Assembly (NCBI GenBank): GCA_905331475.1
Contig: CAJNYU010002284.1
Coordinates: forward strand, 1 to 64,000
DNA: 64,000 nt
Source: Rotaria socialis
Lineage: Eukaryota > Rotifera > Eurotatoria > Philodinida > Philodinidae
Direction: 5' to 3'
Part shown: one piece after another, positions 49,283 through 60,978 of the stretch
How positions within the stretch are numbered: position 1 is the stretch's first letter
Layout of the letters: each line of letters opens with the position of its first letter
Made by a program: the position numbers and the translations under genes
Notes under the pieces: generated by a model
The model's input: the letters and a program-made list of their open reading frames with translations, nothing else
The model's database searches: none
What the model was told of the DNA's origin: nothing

Positions 49283-52200
49283 GTATGTTGAAAAGAAAAA
49301 AAGGAATTGTTTAATTTCAATTTTTATTGATGTTACAGTTTTATTTTTAGGTGACTTATTGATAGAACAGCTGAATCTTTTGCCTCTTTTTCGTTTTTCT
49401 TCTTCTTGCCTTTCCCTATTTCTCTTTGTCGTTTTTCGCGATCTTCTGGCTTGAATGAGAGAATTTTTGTGGAGTTTCTGTTCATTGTTCAACCACCATT
49501 TTCCTCTCACTTCGTCTCGAGTGCCATTTTTGATGTGTGTGTGTGTGTGTGCGTGTGTGTGTGCGTGCGTGTGCATGATCGTCGCTCTTTTTTTTGGCTG
49601 TTGTTGTCTTTTTTTTCTTTGTTTGTTGGCCGTGCTAGGCAGACAGTCGCCTTTTTTTCTGTGTCTCTTTGTACGTATGTCTTGAGATATTCATGTCTTA
49701 AAAAAAACATACGGCTCTATTTTTTCTGTTCGTTGGCTTCTTTTTGTTTTCCTTTTGTTTTTTTGCACATTGATAACAGACTGCGATGAAATGATTTTGA
49801 GTAAGACATATACACAAAGAGACGAAATAAAACAAACAATTTGTATGAGAAAGATACAAAAAAAAGCTTTTCGAAAAAAGAACCCTCTTATCTTTCATTT
49901 TCAATAATACACTGATCACGATATAGAACGATGAAATAAAAACTGATTAGTTACTTACATTTCATTCAAAGTGAAATTTGAAAGTCAGATTCTTTTTTTA
50001 TGACCAAATTTAGAATTTATAGCACGTAATAGTTAATGAAAAATTATTGTCTTCTGAATTACACACATACATATTTATGTCGAATGAGAAAAAAAAAGAA
50101 GCAAAAACAAACGAGCTTTCAACATGAAACATGTCACTTTGAACTATTGTCTCATCTAAATTTTCTTGCATGTTTAATCATCTTAAATTGACGAATTTTT
50201 CAGATTGAATAATACTATTTAAGAAACATCTATTCTTTTTGTGATTTGAGTGTCAGCTATTTTACCAAATTAGTTTTTTCATGATTATGCAACGAAATAA
50301 TGCAGTGATTAAAATGATCATACCAATAGTTTTCTATTTTATACTAGATTTTGATACTGAACAAATGTGTGACTTTGATATAGTAGCTCTGAATTTGTCT
50401 GTTTTTTGTCATTAAGAGCTTTTTTGGCATATCCAAACATGAAGAGTTGCAGTAGACAATAATTGACACAACAATTTGTCTATGTCCTTTCAGTTAGTCT
50501 TGATTAAATCAGTGTTTATGACATAAATAATTATGGTTCGTTTATTATACTAGGACCAAAGTTCGCCAAGAGAATTAATATCAAATACATATAAGAAGAA
50601 AAAAAATAATAGAACGGGTCGGATTTAATATGTTACTCTAGGTATTATCGATCACGTAATCATTCATACGTGTTCAATCAAGATCCTATTTCATGTATAG
50701 CATTAAGCAGCGAATATCAATCATCTGCTTGTTGATTTCAGTTTGAAGGTTATTTCAAGTCGAAAATTCTTCTTTTGATAGTTCTGAAATTAAATTGATG
50801 CTTAGAATTACAGAAAAGAAAGTGCATAAAATTATGCTAATAAAATATTCTTGTTTATATCAGACGACAATCAAATTTAATCGATATGATTTTTCAATTA
50901 GGATTCTATAATGATTAGATAAGAATTCATTCGTTTAGTTGGTCGATTGCACCTATACAAAAAAAAACATACAATCATGTGAAATGTCGTTGAAAAGATG
51001 AAGAATATTGATTTAATGTAGTGTTTTTCTTCTTTAAACTTTGTCTTTTCTTTTTTTTTTGCAGATTTTTGCAAAAGTAGATTCTTTATTTTTTTTTCTT
51101 CTTCTTCTAGTGCTTAGATTAAAGAAGGGAAATTTCTTTTTCTTGTTTTCCTTCATTTCTTTTATCTCTACATGTAAGAGTGCCACAGAAAAGAATTGTC
51201 GTTTGACTTAAATAAATAATTAATAACCGAGTATATCGACAAAGAAAAGAAATGTCAGACCATTAGAGCATCGGATGGATCATTAAAGGATACAACACGC
51301 GATCTATATGTGAGTGATGTTGTGTTCCGAATAATTGAATTAATTAATAAGAGTAAATTTGATTAGATAGTTTTTTGCTTTCAGTAAAACAAATTAGTGC
51401 TGAAGCAATGTGACTAATACATCGTTTTATTCAATCAAACTGCAGTTTTTAGTTAATTAATTCTAAGTAGTTTGTGTTTTGTATTTTTTATTCGTCCGTA
51501 ATTAGAAATATTTTGTAAACACAATACAAAGTACTCGGACAATTTAATGAATTTTCGTTTGACTTTTAACAAGATGAAATCTCAAGTTACAGTTGTTTTT
51601 GTTTCATTTTGAAAAACAGAATGCATTTTTTTCCGGGCTTCATAAATAAATTTCTTTTAAGAAAAATAACACTCTTTGTATTCATTGCGCGAAGCAACAT
51701 CGTTTAAATAAATATTATATTTCAAATTTGTTCTCATAATCAAAATAACCATGATTGAAGAAGGTTATGTTATTAGTAATCAGTCATCTTCTACGAAAAC
51801 GTTTTTCTGTATTAAATAGCAAGCAAGACTGTTATTTATATTCCATTTTTTGCAAGATAATATTGACATGTACGCTATTATTGTTCACATATATACAAGA
51901 ATGGATATTGCCCTACTACAAAGTGCATTATGCTAACAATACATTGATTAGTTACCCTTTAAGACTTCATTAATAAAACAAGGAAAATGTCCGCTTTTTT
52001 CCATCAACAGAAACAAATTATACTCTTTATCTCCGTGAAGAATCGTCTCAGGAAAAAAAAATGCTTTCTTTCTATTTTCTATAATGATTACAAATTCTGT
52101 TAGACTGCTAAAAATAACAACAGTCATTAGTATGTAAACTCGGCTAGATTGAAAAGCTGAACTTTTCACTATATTTGAATTTTTATTAAACTACTGTAAT

Positions 52201-52768
52201 AACGATTATAGACGAGATTCTAATGAGTATAAGAAAATGGATTAGTAACAATCTCTAATACTTAATTGTCTTATACAATGTATTACCAGAGGATAATATT
52301 TTCACGGAGTTATGCAAATAATGCATGATCTTTTCTTTGTAATGGATAGAACAGTGCATATGGAATCGTAATTGTATATTGCTGTGTATAATATACTCGA
52401 CAGTAATTAGTTCCGTACATATCACATCAAGTTTTCTTATTAAGTAACGTCGTATGAGCGATGATAATTCTGTTGCTGCTGTGCAGATATGAAGAGATAC
52501 TATTTCAGATTGATTACATTGATAAAATCCCATGGATTGCTTATTTTAGTTGTATTTTATTATTATTATTATTAATTAGCATTTAGGTTTTGGTGATTTT
52601 CACCATAGTAAAAATTCAAAAGAAAAAACGAACATTTTCAATCGATAGTAACTAAAATTCACGCAACATAAAAAGAAGATAAAAACAAAACAAAACAAAA
52701 CACTGAGATATTCATATAGATATAGAAGAAGAAAAAAAGAAAAGAAATATCTGACAAATTTGTACGTT
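49283..52768. other. 3.5-kb region between convergent genes
   Basis: It starts with the pyrimidine-rich, (TG)n-bearing (49534-49575) 3' region of the RNA-binding protein gene and ends at the POC1 stop. An AATAAA-type signal occurs near 49825. Long stretches are featureless AT-rich DNA. No gene is seen on either strand. Confidence 0.5.
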
Positions 52769-55175
52769 TTATTTTATATTTGGTTCTGCATTATTAATTT
52801 CTTGTAATTTGGTTTCCGTCATTGTTAATCTTGTTTCAAGTATAGATACAGTTTTTGTCAAAACATCCAATTGCTGAACAATATGATCAATTGTATTTGC
52901 CAATTGAAATGTACAAGACTGTTGATTACTCATTTCTATGTCACGTTTCGAATGAGTATTTCGGTTTATTCTATTGGATATGGCAGCTGAATTTGAAAAA
53001 TCAAGCGAAGCACTATTCGGCTATAACGAAAAAATGCGTAGTGAAAAAACTAATCTATAGACAAATTTTATTCTACAGGAAATGAAATAGTTTATGACTG
53101 CGTAGGACAAAGAAATTTGCTCGAGTTATTCTCTATATTTTTTGTGTTGTTCCGGAAACTTTTATCTCTGTTTGAAGCTTTTTGTCTTACTCGGGAAATG
53201 CCATTCTTATGTTGTGATTCAATATTTGCTATTTCCACAGGATCATCATCATCATCATTGAACATACACATTGAAGGTTTTCCATTGCGTACATCAATCT
53301 AAATATATATATATATATATGTTAGATGATTCGTAAACATTGACTCTAACAGAAAATTCGAGATTAATCAATGACGCTATTAACATATACTCTCATTATT
53401 ATAATGCTTAAGTCTGTTTTTCTGTAATGTTTACTTTTCGTGCTTGTCTTTCATCGCTTGTTTCTGGTTGAGTCTTTGCTTGTAACGATGTTATTTGCGA
53501 TCTACTTTTCTGTTGATCCTCTAATGAAGTTCGTGATGTTGTAGCATAATCCGTTATATTTGCATATTTATTATTAGTTGGATCAATAGATGGAGTATTA
53601 GCATCAAAATTAGTTTTCCAAATTAATACCTTGAAAAACAAAAGTTCGAAAAAAAAACATGTTCCGAAGCGTTTGTACATTCAATTCGTACTTGTTGATC
53701 TTGACCGCCTGATGCAAAATAGTCGCCTTGTTTTGAAAAAGCTGTACTCATTGCAGGTCCCTGATAGAAATGGAAAACAAGAAATAATAAGATTCTATGA
53801 AATTGATATTCAATTTACTTGATGACCATGTAAAGTATACATAAGACGTCCTTCAAGTAAATCGAATACTTTCAAAGTAGCATCATTTGCTGCTGTTAAT
53901 AGATGATTTCCATTTGGATGAAATGAAATATTGTTCACTGATGCTACATGATCTATATAAGAATTATTTTCATTAGTAACAAAGAAAACCATACGCAACA
54001 TTCAAACGTCTATTTATCAATTAGTAAAAATAAGTTTCCGTCAGAGATAGAATTGAATGCATTTTACCGAGGAATTTTTAAAAATACGCTCGATTCTTTC
54101 GTCCAAATCTAGTTCATTTTATTAAAAACTCAATTTTTGTTAATCATTGATCCTTTTACGTTTACTCTTACTTGCATAATGTTGAATTAATTTTCTTGTT
54201 CGCATATCCCAAATCTTTACGCTTGCATCGGTAGAACCACCGCCAATACAAGTTCCACTTGGATGAAAGGCAACACTATTAAGGAATCCATGTGGTTCGT
54301 AAAATGTATGAATACATTCATTCGTATTTCTATCCCATAGTTTAATTGTTTTATCGTCACTACAACTAACAATTAATCGACCATCCGGTGAAAACTTTGC
54401 ACATCGAATCCAATTTGAATGTTGATTGAGTGAAAATTGAAATTTTTGTCGATGAACAGTCCAAAGCTTGATAGTTTTGTCTTCTGATGAACTTAGTAGA
54501 TTTTGGCCATCATTTGAAAAATCAACACATCGAACAGCAGCTGTATGAGCTTTAAAAACAGTTGATTCACCTTTTACACTTGGAATCCAAACACGAATAG
54601 TTTTATCTTTTGAACCTGACGCAATTAAATGACCCGATGGAGAAAAACATACAGAATAGACAGCATCCTGAGTAAGACACAAACGAAACAATACAGCTGC
54701 AATATTAAGCAGTAGTGTCAAACTTGAATTCAGTTGAAAATAGAAAGTCTCAACTTTCAACTCATAGCGATATATGTGTGAGTCGCGATTCTTCAAAATG
54801 CTATTTGCTTAAAAGTTGAAAATTTCAAATTTCAATTGAATTCAAGTTTGACATATATGATATTAAGAAGATTCTATTTACATACATTATGACCAACAAA
54901 ACGATATGCACGGACTTGCGGTTTAAATGGCCAAACAAAAAGACACGAATCCAAACTTCCCGATACTAGAAATAATCATTCATTTGATTTTCAGTCAGCC
55001 TTTTCATTGTATAAACAACAATAATAATAGTCATACCAATTTGTTTTGTATTAGGTGAAAAACTAAGCGATGTAACAGTACTACGATGACTTCGAAATTG
55101 TTTTTCTAATTTTGGATCTTCCTGAAATAGAAAAAAAAGTGACAATCAAATTAAGTCAATTCAAAAACTAACCAT
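52769..55175 (-). CDS. POC1: POC1 centriolar WD40 protein
   Basis: Nine exons close to 473 aa (human POC1B is about 478): 55173-55175, 55037-55121, 54886-54965, 54172-54667, 53819-53952, 53692-53760, 53435-53629, 53191-53298 and 52769-53020. Seven WD40 repeats fill the N-terminal 300 residues ([47 protein letters not shown]). A low-complexity linker is followed by the diagnostic C-terminal POC1 helix ([19 protein letters not shown]). By family it stabilises centrioles and basal bodies and is needed for ciliogenesis. The first exon contributes only the initiator ATG, directly before the GT donor; the same frame meets a TAG upstream, so this start is forced. Confidence 0.95.
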
Positions 55176-55713
55176 AGCTTGTTGTAATGTTTGCGCATCG
55201 GTCAATGGGCATAGTAAGGTGGACGTTGGACATATGTCTGCCCATGTCTAGTTCCAAGACAACAGATGAGGCTCAACTGAAACTGATATTAATCATTTTA
55301 TGTTTGAATTCAATCTGAAAGTAATCTTGAAATTATTTCTTTAGAAAATGAAACATTTATTCATAAAAGTTACATATAGAGATTGGTAGAAAAGATGTCG
55401 CCCTATGATTATTTACTTTTAAATAGTGACACACGTACAAATAAGTATATACGATACCGTGTACTCATATCTCTAGACAGAAATTTGATGATTTCGTGTA
55501 AATTTATAAGTCTATAATAAATATTAATATGAAAACTAATAAGTGTAAAAAGAAAATAGAGCTAGATGTGATTAAAATATCGAGTTCATTTGAATTTCTT
55601 CTATCAAATCAAATCATTGGCATATACAATCGAAATGATTAGATTCAACGGGAAATAAAAATCTATAGAATATGAGTGTTTATTGAAAATTTGTTTCTAT
55701 TTCTAAAAATAGT
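55176..55713. other. Gap between POC1 and the GH3 gene
   Basis: It contains the POC1 5' region and the GH3 3' end, with TTTATT at 55679-55684 as the likely minus-strand polyadenylation signal. No gene is seen. Confidence 0.55.
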
Positions 55714-57954
55714 TTATATATGAAAAGAACTTTGCATTTTAATATCAAGATTGTTAGCTGATGTTGAAATCCAAACGATGTAAGTACCAGAGGCCGTAGT
55801 CCATTTTTGATTAACAACATTCCAATAGGAAATATCCTTTTGTGTTAATACAAATGATACTTGTTTCGATTCACCAGGTACTAAATATACTCTTTCGAAA
55901 CCTCGTAGTAATTTTGGTGGTTCTTGTGCTTCAGCTGGAAACGTAAGATAGAGTTGAGCTACTTCGGAGCCACTCATTTTACCAGTATTGGTAATAATGA
56001 ATGTTATTTCATAGGCAGGTTCATTGAGTGATGAAGTACCTATGTTAGCGTAAGGTCTCATTCGATGTTGTCGATATTGTGATGATATAGTATGTGGTCC
56101 TTTTCTAGCTTTTGAAATATCAAGACTAGAGAAGGCGAAAGTCGTATATGAAAGACCATATCCAAAAAAGTATCGAGGAACAATATTATGCTCATCAAAA
56201 TGACGATAATCTAAGAAAACGCCTTCTGTATAATTGGAATTGTATGATTCGCTAATATCGGTACCATAATCAGAATCGTTTTTAGCTAATGTAAACACAA
56301 GTTTACCACCTGGATTGTAATTACCAAAGAGAACATCAACAATAGCATGTCCATATTCAGATCCGGGCATGCCTGACCAGATCACACCTACCACATTCGG
56401 ATGGTCAATCCAGGCTTCAAGATTGAGTTGTGAAACGCTGTTGACGATAACAACTGTGTTAGCACAACGAGATGCAACAGTTTGAACAAGTTTATCGCCA
56501 TTATTTAAAGCATGTAGATCTCTTCTATCGGAGCCTTCGGAAGACCAAGCGCTAATGAAAACAAGACATTTTGCGCTACCAAAACCACGAGCATTGAATG
56601 AATCGTTAATAGCTTGATAATCATTTTGATTAGTAATATATCGCATTTGAAGATGTGAATCTCTACCATTGATCAACAGTGCAGTTAGAGGATCAATACC
56701 ATATGTTGGCTCAACAAAACCTGAACCTCCACCTTGATATAAAGCACCGGCATGTTGTTCAGAACCACCGGCTCCGAAACCTTCATCGGATTGACCTGCT
56801 GCTGTTCCATAAACAAAAAAGTATTTATCCGTCATAACATTGAATGGTAGAGCATTATTTGTATTTTTGAGTAAAACCATACCAGCAGTACCAATTTCTC
56901 GATTAACATTGTAATTATCTCCAATAGCATCGCGATCTAAATCAAGTGATGGATAACCTTGATCTTGTTCGAGAAGATAATAAGGTGCTAGAACTCGAAC
57001 GATCATATCATCGATTCTTGCTTCAGTAACCGTTCCACTTTTAACAGCTTGAACAAGTGCGATACCCATAAATCCATCGCCACCTGGCATATCTATATCT
57101 AAACCACCTAACACTGATTCGACGCCAGTTTTAGTTGCACCCCAATCAGACATGACATTGCCTGGAAATTCGAGTTCTTGTTTTAAAAGTCCATTTAATG
57201 TTTTATCATTTTGACAGGCTTGCGTACCGTTGACTTGATTATATGAACACATAACAGAGCCTACACCAGCCGCTACACTAGAAGCAAATGGCCACAGATA
57301 AATTTCATGAATTGTTTTATCGTCCAGATTAGCTGAATAACCCTTGGAGTTACTTGGTGTATCATAGAATCGGTTGGTTTCTTGTTCATTACAGATGTAG
57401 TGCTTTGCAGTTGCAACCACACCTTGATCTTGAATACCTTGAACGTAATAGAATGCATTTTCTCCAGAAAGATATGGATCAGCACCAAAACCTTCCCAAT
57501 TACGACCGTGTCGTGCATTCCGATCAATGTTCATCATTGGACCCAAAGCAAAATGAACACCTTTACCTTGAAATTCTTTACCAATTGCAACACCACGTTT
57601 ATAGAATAGATCTCGATCCCATGTTGCTGCAATATGTATACCAGCAGCAAATGCAGTTGAATGTAAGACTCCATCTCCAACACCAGATGGTGAATCTTGA
57701 AAGCACATTCCATTAAAGTTAAGACGTGGTATAGGCACAACATTACCAACGCATGGACCGCCCATACCAGATGTCATGTTGCACTTTTCTTCTAGTGTTA
57801 ATTGTGCAACAAATGATTTAGCCATACTAATTGCTTCATCCCATGTCCTACTCGTAAGTTTTGAAAACTTATTCGAGTTTGAATCAACGACGGCCGCAAA
57901 CGTACATGAAAAGCCAACCACGAAAATAATTGCAAGGAGATGATTAACAATCAT
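55714..57954 (-). CDS. Secreted GH3-family beta-glucosidase, likely foreign origin
   Basis: An intronless frame of 746 codons from the ATG at 57954. The frame is open for 22 codons further (ATG at 58020), but a TATATAAA motif lies inside that extension, so I chose the internal ATG, which also starts a good signal peptide (MIVNHLLAIIFVVGFSCTFA). The GH3 N-terminal domain shows DSPSGV, GRNWEGFGADPYLSG, the conserved KH in TAKHY and the nucleophile Asp (about residue 270) in VMSDWGA. The alpha/beta sandwich (KNTNNALPF, GAGGSEQHAG, WSGMPGSEYG) and the C-terminal fibronectin-III-like domain follow. By family it hydrolyses terminal beta-glucosyl residues outside the cell. The sequence resembles fungal beta-glucosidases. 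One 2.2-kb exon beside intron-rich animal genes supports horizontal transfer. Confidence 0.93.
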   Translation of the reverse strand: MIVNHLLAIIFVVGFSCTFAAVVDSNSNKFSKLTSRTWDEAISMAKSFVAQLTLEEKCNMTSGMGGPCVGNVVPIPRLNFNGMCFQDSPSGVGDGVLHSTAFAAGIHIAATWDRDLFYKRGVAIGKEFQGKGVHFALGPMMNIDRNARHGRNWEGFGADPYLSGENAFYYVQGIQDQGVVATAKHYICNEQETNRFYDTPSNSKGYSANLDDKTIHEIYLWPFASSVAAGVGSVMCSYNQVNGTQACQNDKTLNGLLKQELEFPGNVMSDWGATKTGVESVLGGLDIDMPGGDGFMGIALVQAVKSGTVTEARIDDMIVRVLAPYYLLEQDQGYPSLDLDRDAIGDNYNVNREIGTAGMVLLKNTNNALPFNVMTDKYFFVYGTAAGQSDEGFGAGGSEQHAGALYQGGGSGFVEPTYGIDPLTALLINGRDSHLQMRYITNQNDYQAINDSFNARGFGSAKCLVFISAWSSEGSDRRDLHALNNGDKLVQTVASRCANTVVIVNSVSQLNLEAWIDHPNVVGVIWSGMPGSEYGHAIVDVLFGNYNPGGKLVFTLAKNDSDYGTDISESYNSNYTEGVFLDYRHFDEHNIVPRYFFGYGLSYTTFAFSSLDISKARKGPHTISSQYRQHRMRPYANIGTSSLNEPAYEITFIITNTGKMSGSEVAQLYLTFPAEAQEPPKLLRGFERVYLVPGESKQVSFVLTQKDISYWNVVNQKWTTASGTYIVWISTSANNLDIKMQSSFHI

Positions 57955-58690
57955 TTTGACCACAATACTTGCTTTTGTCGTGTATGAGGCGTATTTATAT
58001 AGCAGAAGAAGTGTAGGCAAAAGAAAATGTGTTCCTTCTATTTTATCAATTTTAACACGATATCAAGATAAGTTTCTTTGGTGGCTGCTATTAACTATTC
58101 TTAAGGTCGTACACAAGGTAATCTTCGGGATAGAACTATAAGATATTAGATATTTTAAGTTTTTCTTGTATAGATAACAAAGACAAATATATACACCTCG
58201 CCCATATGCTTTTGTAAATAAATATATATATATATTCGATACCAGCTAAGAACATTATGCTAAGAGGAAAACAAATATTCTATTCCAATGAATCCAACTT
58301 TCATACGTTCTAATAACAGAACTAAAGTTGAGCTTTCGAAGTTGTTATTGTACAGATACTGGTAAGATTACATAATTAGTTCTTTTTGTTTAAGATTAGA
58401 ACCGACTAGTCATATTTATTCTTTCATTTGCGTGTACACGTGATGAAGGAAAAAAGTGTTTCTCCAATACTAGACAATAGCCTATCGTTAGTTTCATTTC
58501 TTTTTTCTGTTTGATTTTGTGATAAAGAACAGAGCCAGTTCAGAAAAAAAAGAAAGAAAAAAGTTTTCTTTCTGTCGCTCGCTCCATTCTTTTTGCCGTC
58601 ATCTCGACGAAAGAAACGAAGGAAAGAAAAAATGTTAGGCACATAAAAAATCAACTAACGTGTCTCCATCATATACATTAGACCATAAGT
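57955..58690. promoter_or_regulatory. Shared divergent promoter region
   Basis: 736 bp between the start codons of the head-to-head GH3 (-) and DJ-1/PfpI (+) genes. It contains the GH3 TATA motif and a short TA run near 58222. The plus-strand gene is preceded by an acceptor-like ATACATTAG ending at 58681. No other coding region is seen. Confidence 0.6.
57992..58001 (-). promoter_or_regulatory. TATA box of the GH3 gene
   Basis: TATATAAATA on the minus strand, starting 47 nt before the chosen ATG. This spacing leaves a 5' leader of under 20 nt if transcription starts about 30 nt downstream, and it excludes the longer upstream start. Confidence 0.55.
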
Positions 58691-59359
58691 ATGACTGACA
58701 ATCAAACACGACTCGGTGTGGTCCTTTTTCCTGGCTTCGCACTACTCGATGTCGCTGGTCCCATGCAATTTTTCAATCAACTTAGTGCGATAAAACCGTT
58801 CGAGTTGAGTATTATTGCAAAGACTATGGATGCAGTCTATACAACGCCACCTAAAAATACTGTACCCGAAAGTAAATTTGATCGTATTGGTGAAGCAATG
58901 TTACCTACGCACACATTTGATAATGCACCCGAATTTGATATATTATTAATTCCAGGTGGATTGGGAATGAGAGATGAAACAATTTCCAATGATGTTACTT
59001 CATTCATTAAGAAACAATATCCAACAGTGAAGTATTTACTTTCTGTATGCACAGGATCATTGATGGTTGCAGCTGCTGGTGTTCTCGATGGGCGCAAGGC
59101 CACATCAAACAAATTTGCTTGGCCACAGACAACAGTTCATAAGACTGTTGATTGGATTCCAAAAGCACGTTGGGTCGTAGATGGTAACATATGGTCAAGT
59201 TCAGGTGTTGCAGCTGGCATGGATATGACTTATGCATTTATTGCAACTATATTCTCGCCGGATATTGCTAAGGAATTAACTAATAAGATGGAATATGAAC
59301 CGCATACAAATTCTGAATGGGATCCTTTTTATGAAATATGGAATTTACCACCCAAATAG
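58691..59359 (+). CDS. DJ-1/PfpI-family protein, likely foreign origin
   Basis: An intronless 222-aa frame with the class I glutamine-amidotransferase-like fold of the DJ-1/ThiJ/PfpI superfamily. It has GVVLFPGFALLDVAGP at the N-terminus, LLIPGGLGMRD, and the nucleophile elbow SVCTGS with Cys120. ATSNKFAW and RWVVDGNIWSSSGVAAGMD follow, as in fungal and bacterial isonitrile-hydratase-like members. The reaction is uncertain: the superfamily includes hydratases, glyoxalases and proteases. No signal peptide is seen, so it is probably cytosolic. Lack of introns and similarity to fungal/bacterial members suggest horizontal transfer. AATAAA lies at 59442. Confidence 0.9.
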   Translation: MTDNQTRLGVVLFPGFALLDVAGPMQFFNQLSAIKPFELSIIAKTMDAVYTTPPKNTVPESKFDRIGEAMLPTHTFDNAPEFDILLIPGGLGMRDETISNDVTSFIKKQYPTVKYLLSVCTGSLMVAAAGVLDGRKATSNKFAWPQTTVHKTVDWIPKARWVVDGNIWSSSGVAAGMDMTYAFIATIFSPDIAKELTNKMEYEPHTNSEWDPFYEIWNLPPK

Positions 59360-60300
59360 TTTCCCCGGCATAGAAATAGATCTTCTCTTGATGAATCTAT
59401 TTCGGACTTGCAATGCAAAATCGATTTTTCAAGATTTCAAAAATAAATAAAAGTTTTGTTTTTTAATCTTACCACTTTAAAAGTAGAATAAAATATTTGA
59501 AATGATGCCGATCATCCCAAAAAACAAAATCTAAAGTACATGTTTTATAGGCTACGCGTTGAAGAACGTATTCTGCACGCTCGAACATGTTCAATATATC
59601 AATCCGTCATACATTATGTTATCAAGAAAAAAATTTCAATTTCTAAAGTTCATCTTTGTTCAGTGTTTCTCTTTAAAATAAAAATGTTGTTCTTTCTTGT
59701 ACACTTCTGATTTCTCGAACATTTCACATGCTAGATAGCTGGGAATCATTTTCAATTAAAGAGGATATTATCGGTCGCAACTGATTAAATCCAAATGTAT
59801 TTTTTAACTTCTGCAAGTAGAACAATTTTTAAAATCGATCCACATGGATTTGCAGCAGCAAGTGTTAGGGACGTTCTTACTACAAATTCCAATTCTAAAA
59901 TCATTAGATTTGGCAGAAACATCTGACACACGTTAAGACCTGAGTTTTTTTATTCCGTATATAAAAATAGATCTTGTGATAGAGGCAAGGTGACTTAATT
60001 TAACGCGGAGTTCCTGTATTTTTGGATAAAATGCCTTTCAAAAGTCTATGTTTGAGTATTCATAGCCTGTTGAAAGTCCGGCTATTAAATGCAACCAGGA
60101 GATCGTATGATCAAGCACTTTTTCATTCGATGTAATAGTATCAATCCGGACTATTTATTTAATAAAAGTACAAAACTAACGCATAAATTATTACATTTTG
60201 AATAGGGGTCTCTATTTTCATTTAGTACATCGGCTACCAAAGTTCTTAGAACGCTACATTTATATCATTTAATATATATATATATATATATATTAACTTT
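59360..60300. other. Intergenic between convergent genes
   Basis: It holds the DJ-1/PfpI polyadenylation signal and a (TA)n run at 60270-60293 near the next minus-strand stop. No gene is seen. Confidence 0.55.
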
Positions 60301-60978
60301 CTAAAGCCTTTTTTCAGCTTGACGAATGAGCCCGTCGTCACCTTCCAATAAATTGAGACTAGCACGGTAATCTGATTGCATAATAAATCCTTCTTGATTT
60401 TTAGTATTTGGTGGAACTTTATCTCTTGTATTTGCTCTTGTTTCAAGATTCCAGGCATATTTAAAATATGTTAATGCGTTTCCGGGCTCATCAAATTCCA
60501 ATTGTATTTTTCCTTGTTCAATAAAGTAAAGCGAAATATCACGCATAAGACGAACAAGTAAATCAATTGGATGGTCGAACATTTGGAGACAATCAATATA
60601 CTCTGATGCCCAATCAGTATGAAGAAACATTTTAAAACAAAATATATAAAATGAATGAATCAGAGGATATCGACCTACTATTTTTGGCACAATATCTTTA
60701 CCTAGCGAACCCGATGAAATGAATAATACTCTTGCTTGTGAATAAATTTCAATTGTTTCAATTGCTTCTTCTACTGTTTTAACAGTGAATACTAATACTC
60801 CATTTATTATTAGATCTTGTTTTGTTTGATTACAAATTAAATCATCAATTTCATCAGAACATGGCGATGACGGCGCTGAACCAGTAATATTTTCATCGAA
60901 TTCATTTCTCATTGATCGATAATTACCGCCTTTAAATGTACCATCGAGCCAAATAACTATAACATCTTGAAGAGGCAT
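60301..60978 (-). CDS. Short rotifer-family protein of unknown function
   Basis: An intronless 225-aa frame starting MPLQDVIVIWLDG. Segments such as FTVKTVEEAIETIE, VLFISSGSLGKDIVPKIV, FYIFCFKMFLHTDWASEY and DLLVRLMRDISLYFIEQGK match the layout of an N-terminal domain I associate with large rotifer TPR/ADP-ribosyltransferase-like proteins (WLD, SG.LG..IVP.I, IY.FC..). Those proteins are usually much longer, so this is either a short paralogue or a truncation after one helical unit (GNALTYFKYAWNLE). No function is established, and the family link rests on recalled pattern only. The acceptor-like TTGTTAG just before the ATG again allows trans-splicing. Confidence 0.7.
   Translation of the reverse strand: MPLQDVIVIWLDGTFKGGNYRSMRNEFDENITGSAPSSPCSDEIDDLICNQTKQDLIINGVLVFTVKTVEEAIETIEIYSQARVLFISSGSLGKDIVPKIVGRYPLIHSFYIFCFKMFLHTDWASEYIDCLQMFDHPIDLLVRLMRDISLYFIEQGKIQLEFDEPGNALTYFKYAWNLETRANTRDKVPPNTKNQEGFIMQSDYRASLNLLEGDDGLIRQAEKRL

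Noticed and set aside
57955..58020. Longer N-terminus for the GH3 enzyme
   Set aside because: The extension contains the TATA motif, and the internal ATG begins a proper signal peptide.
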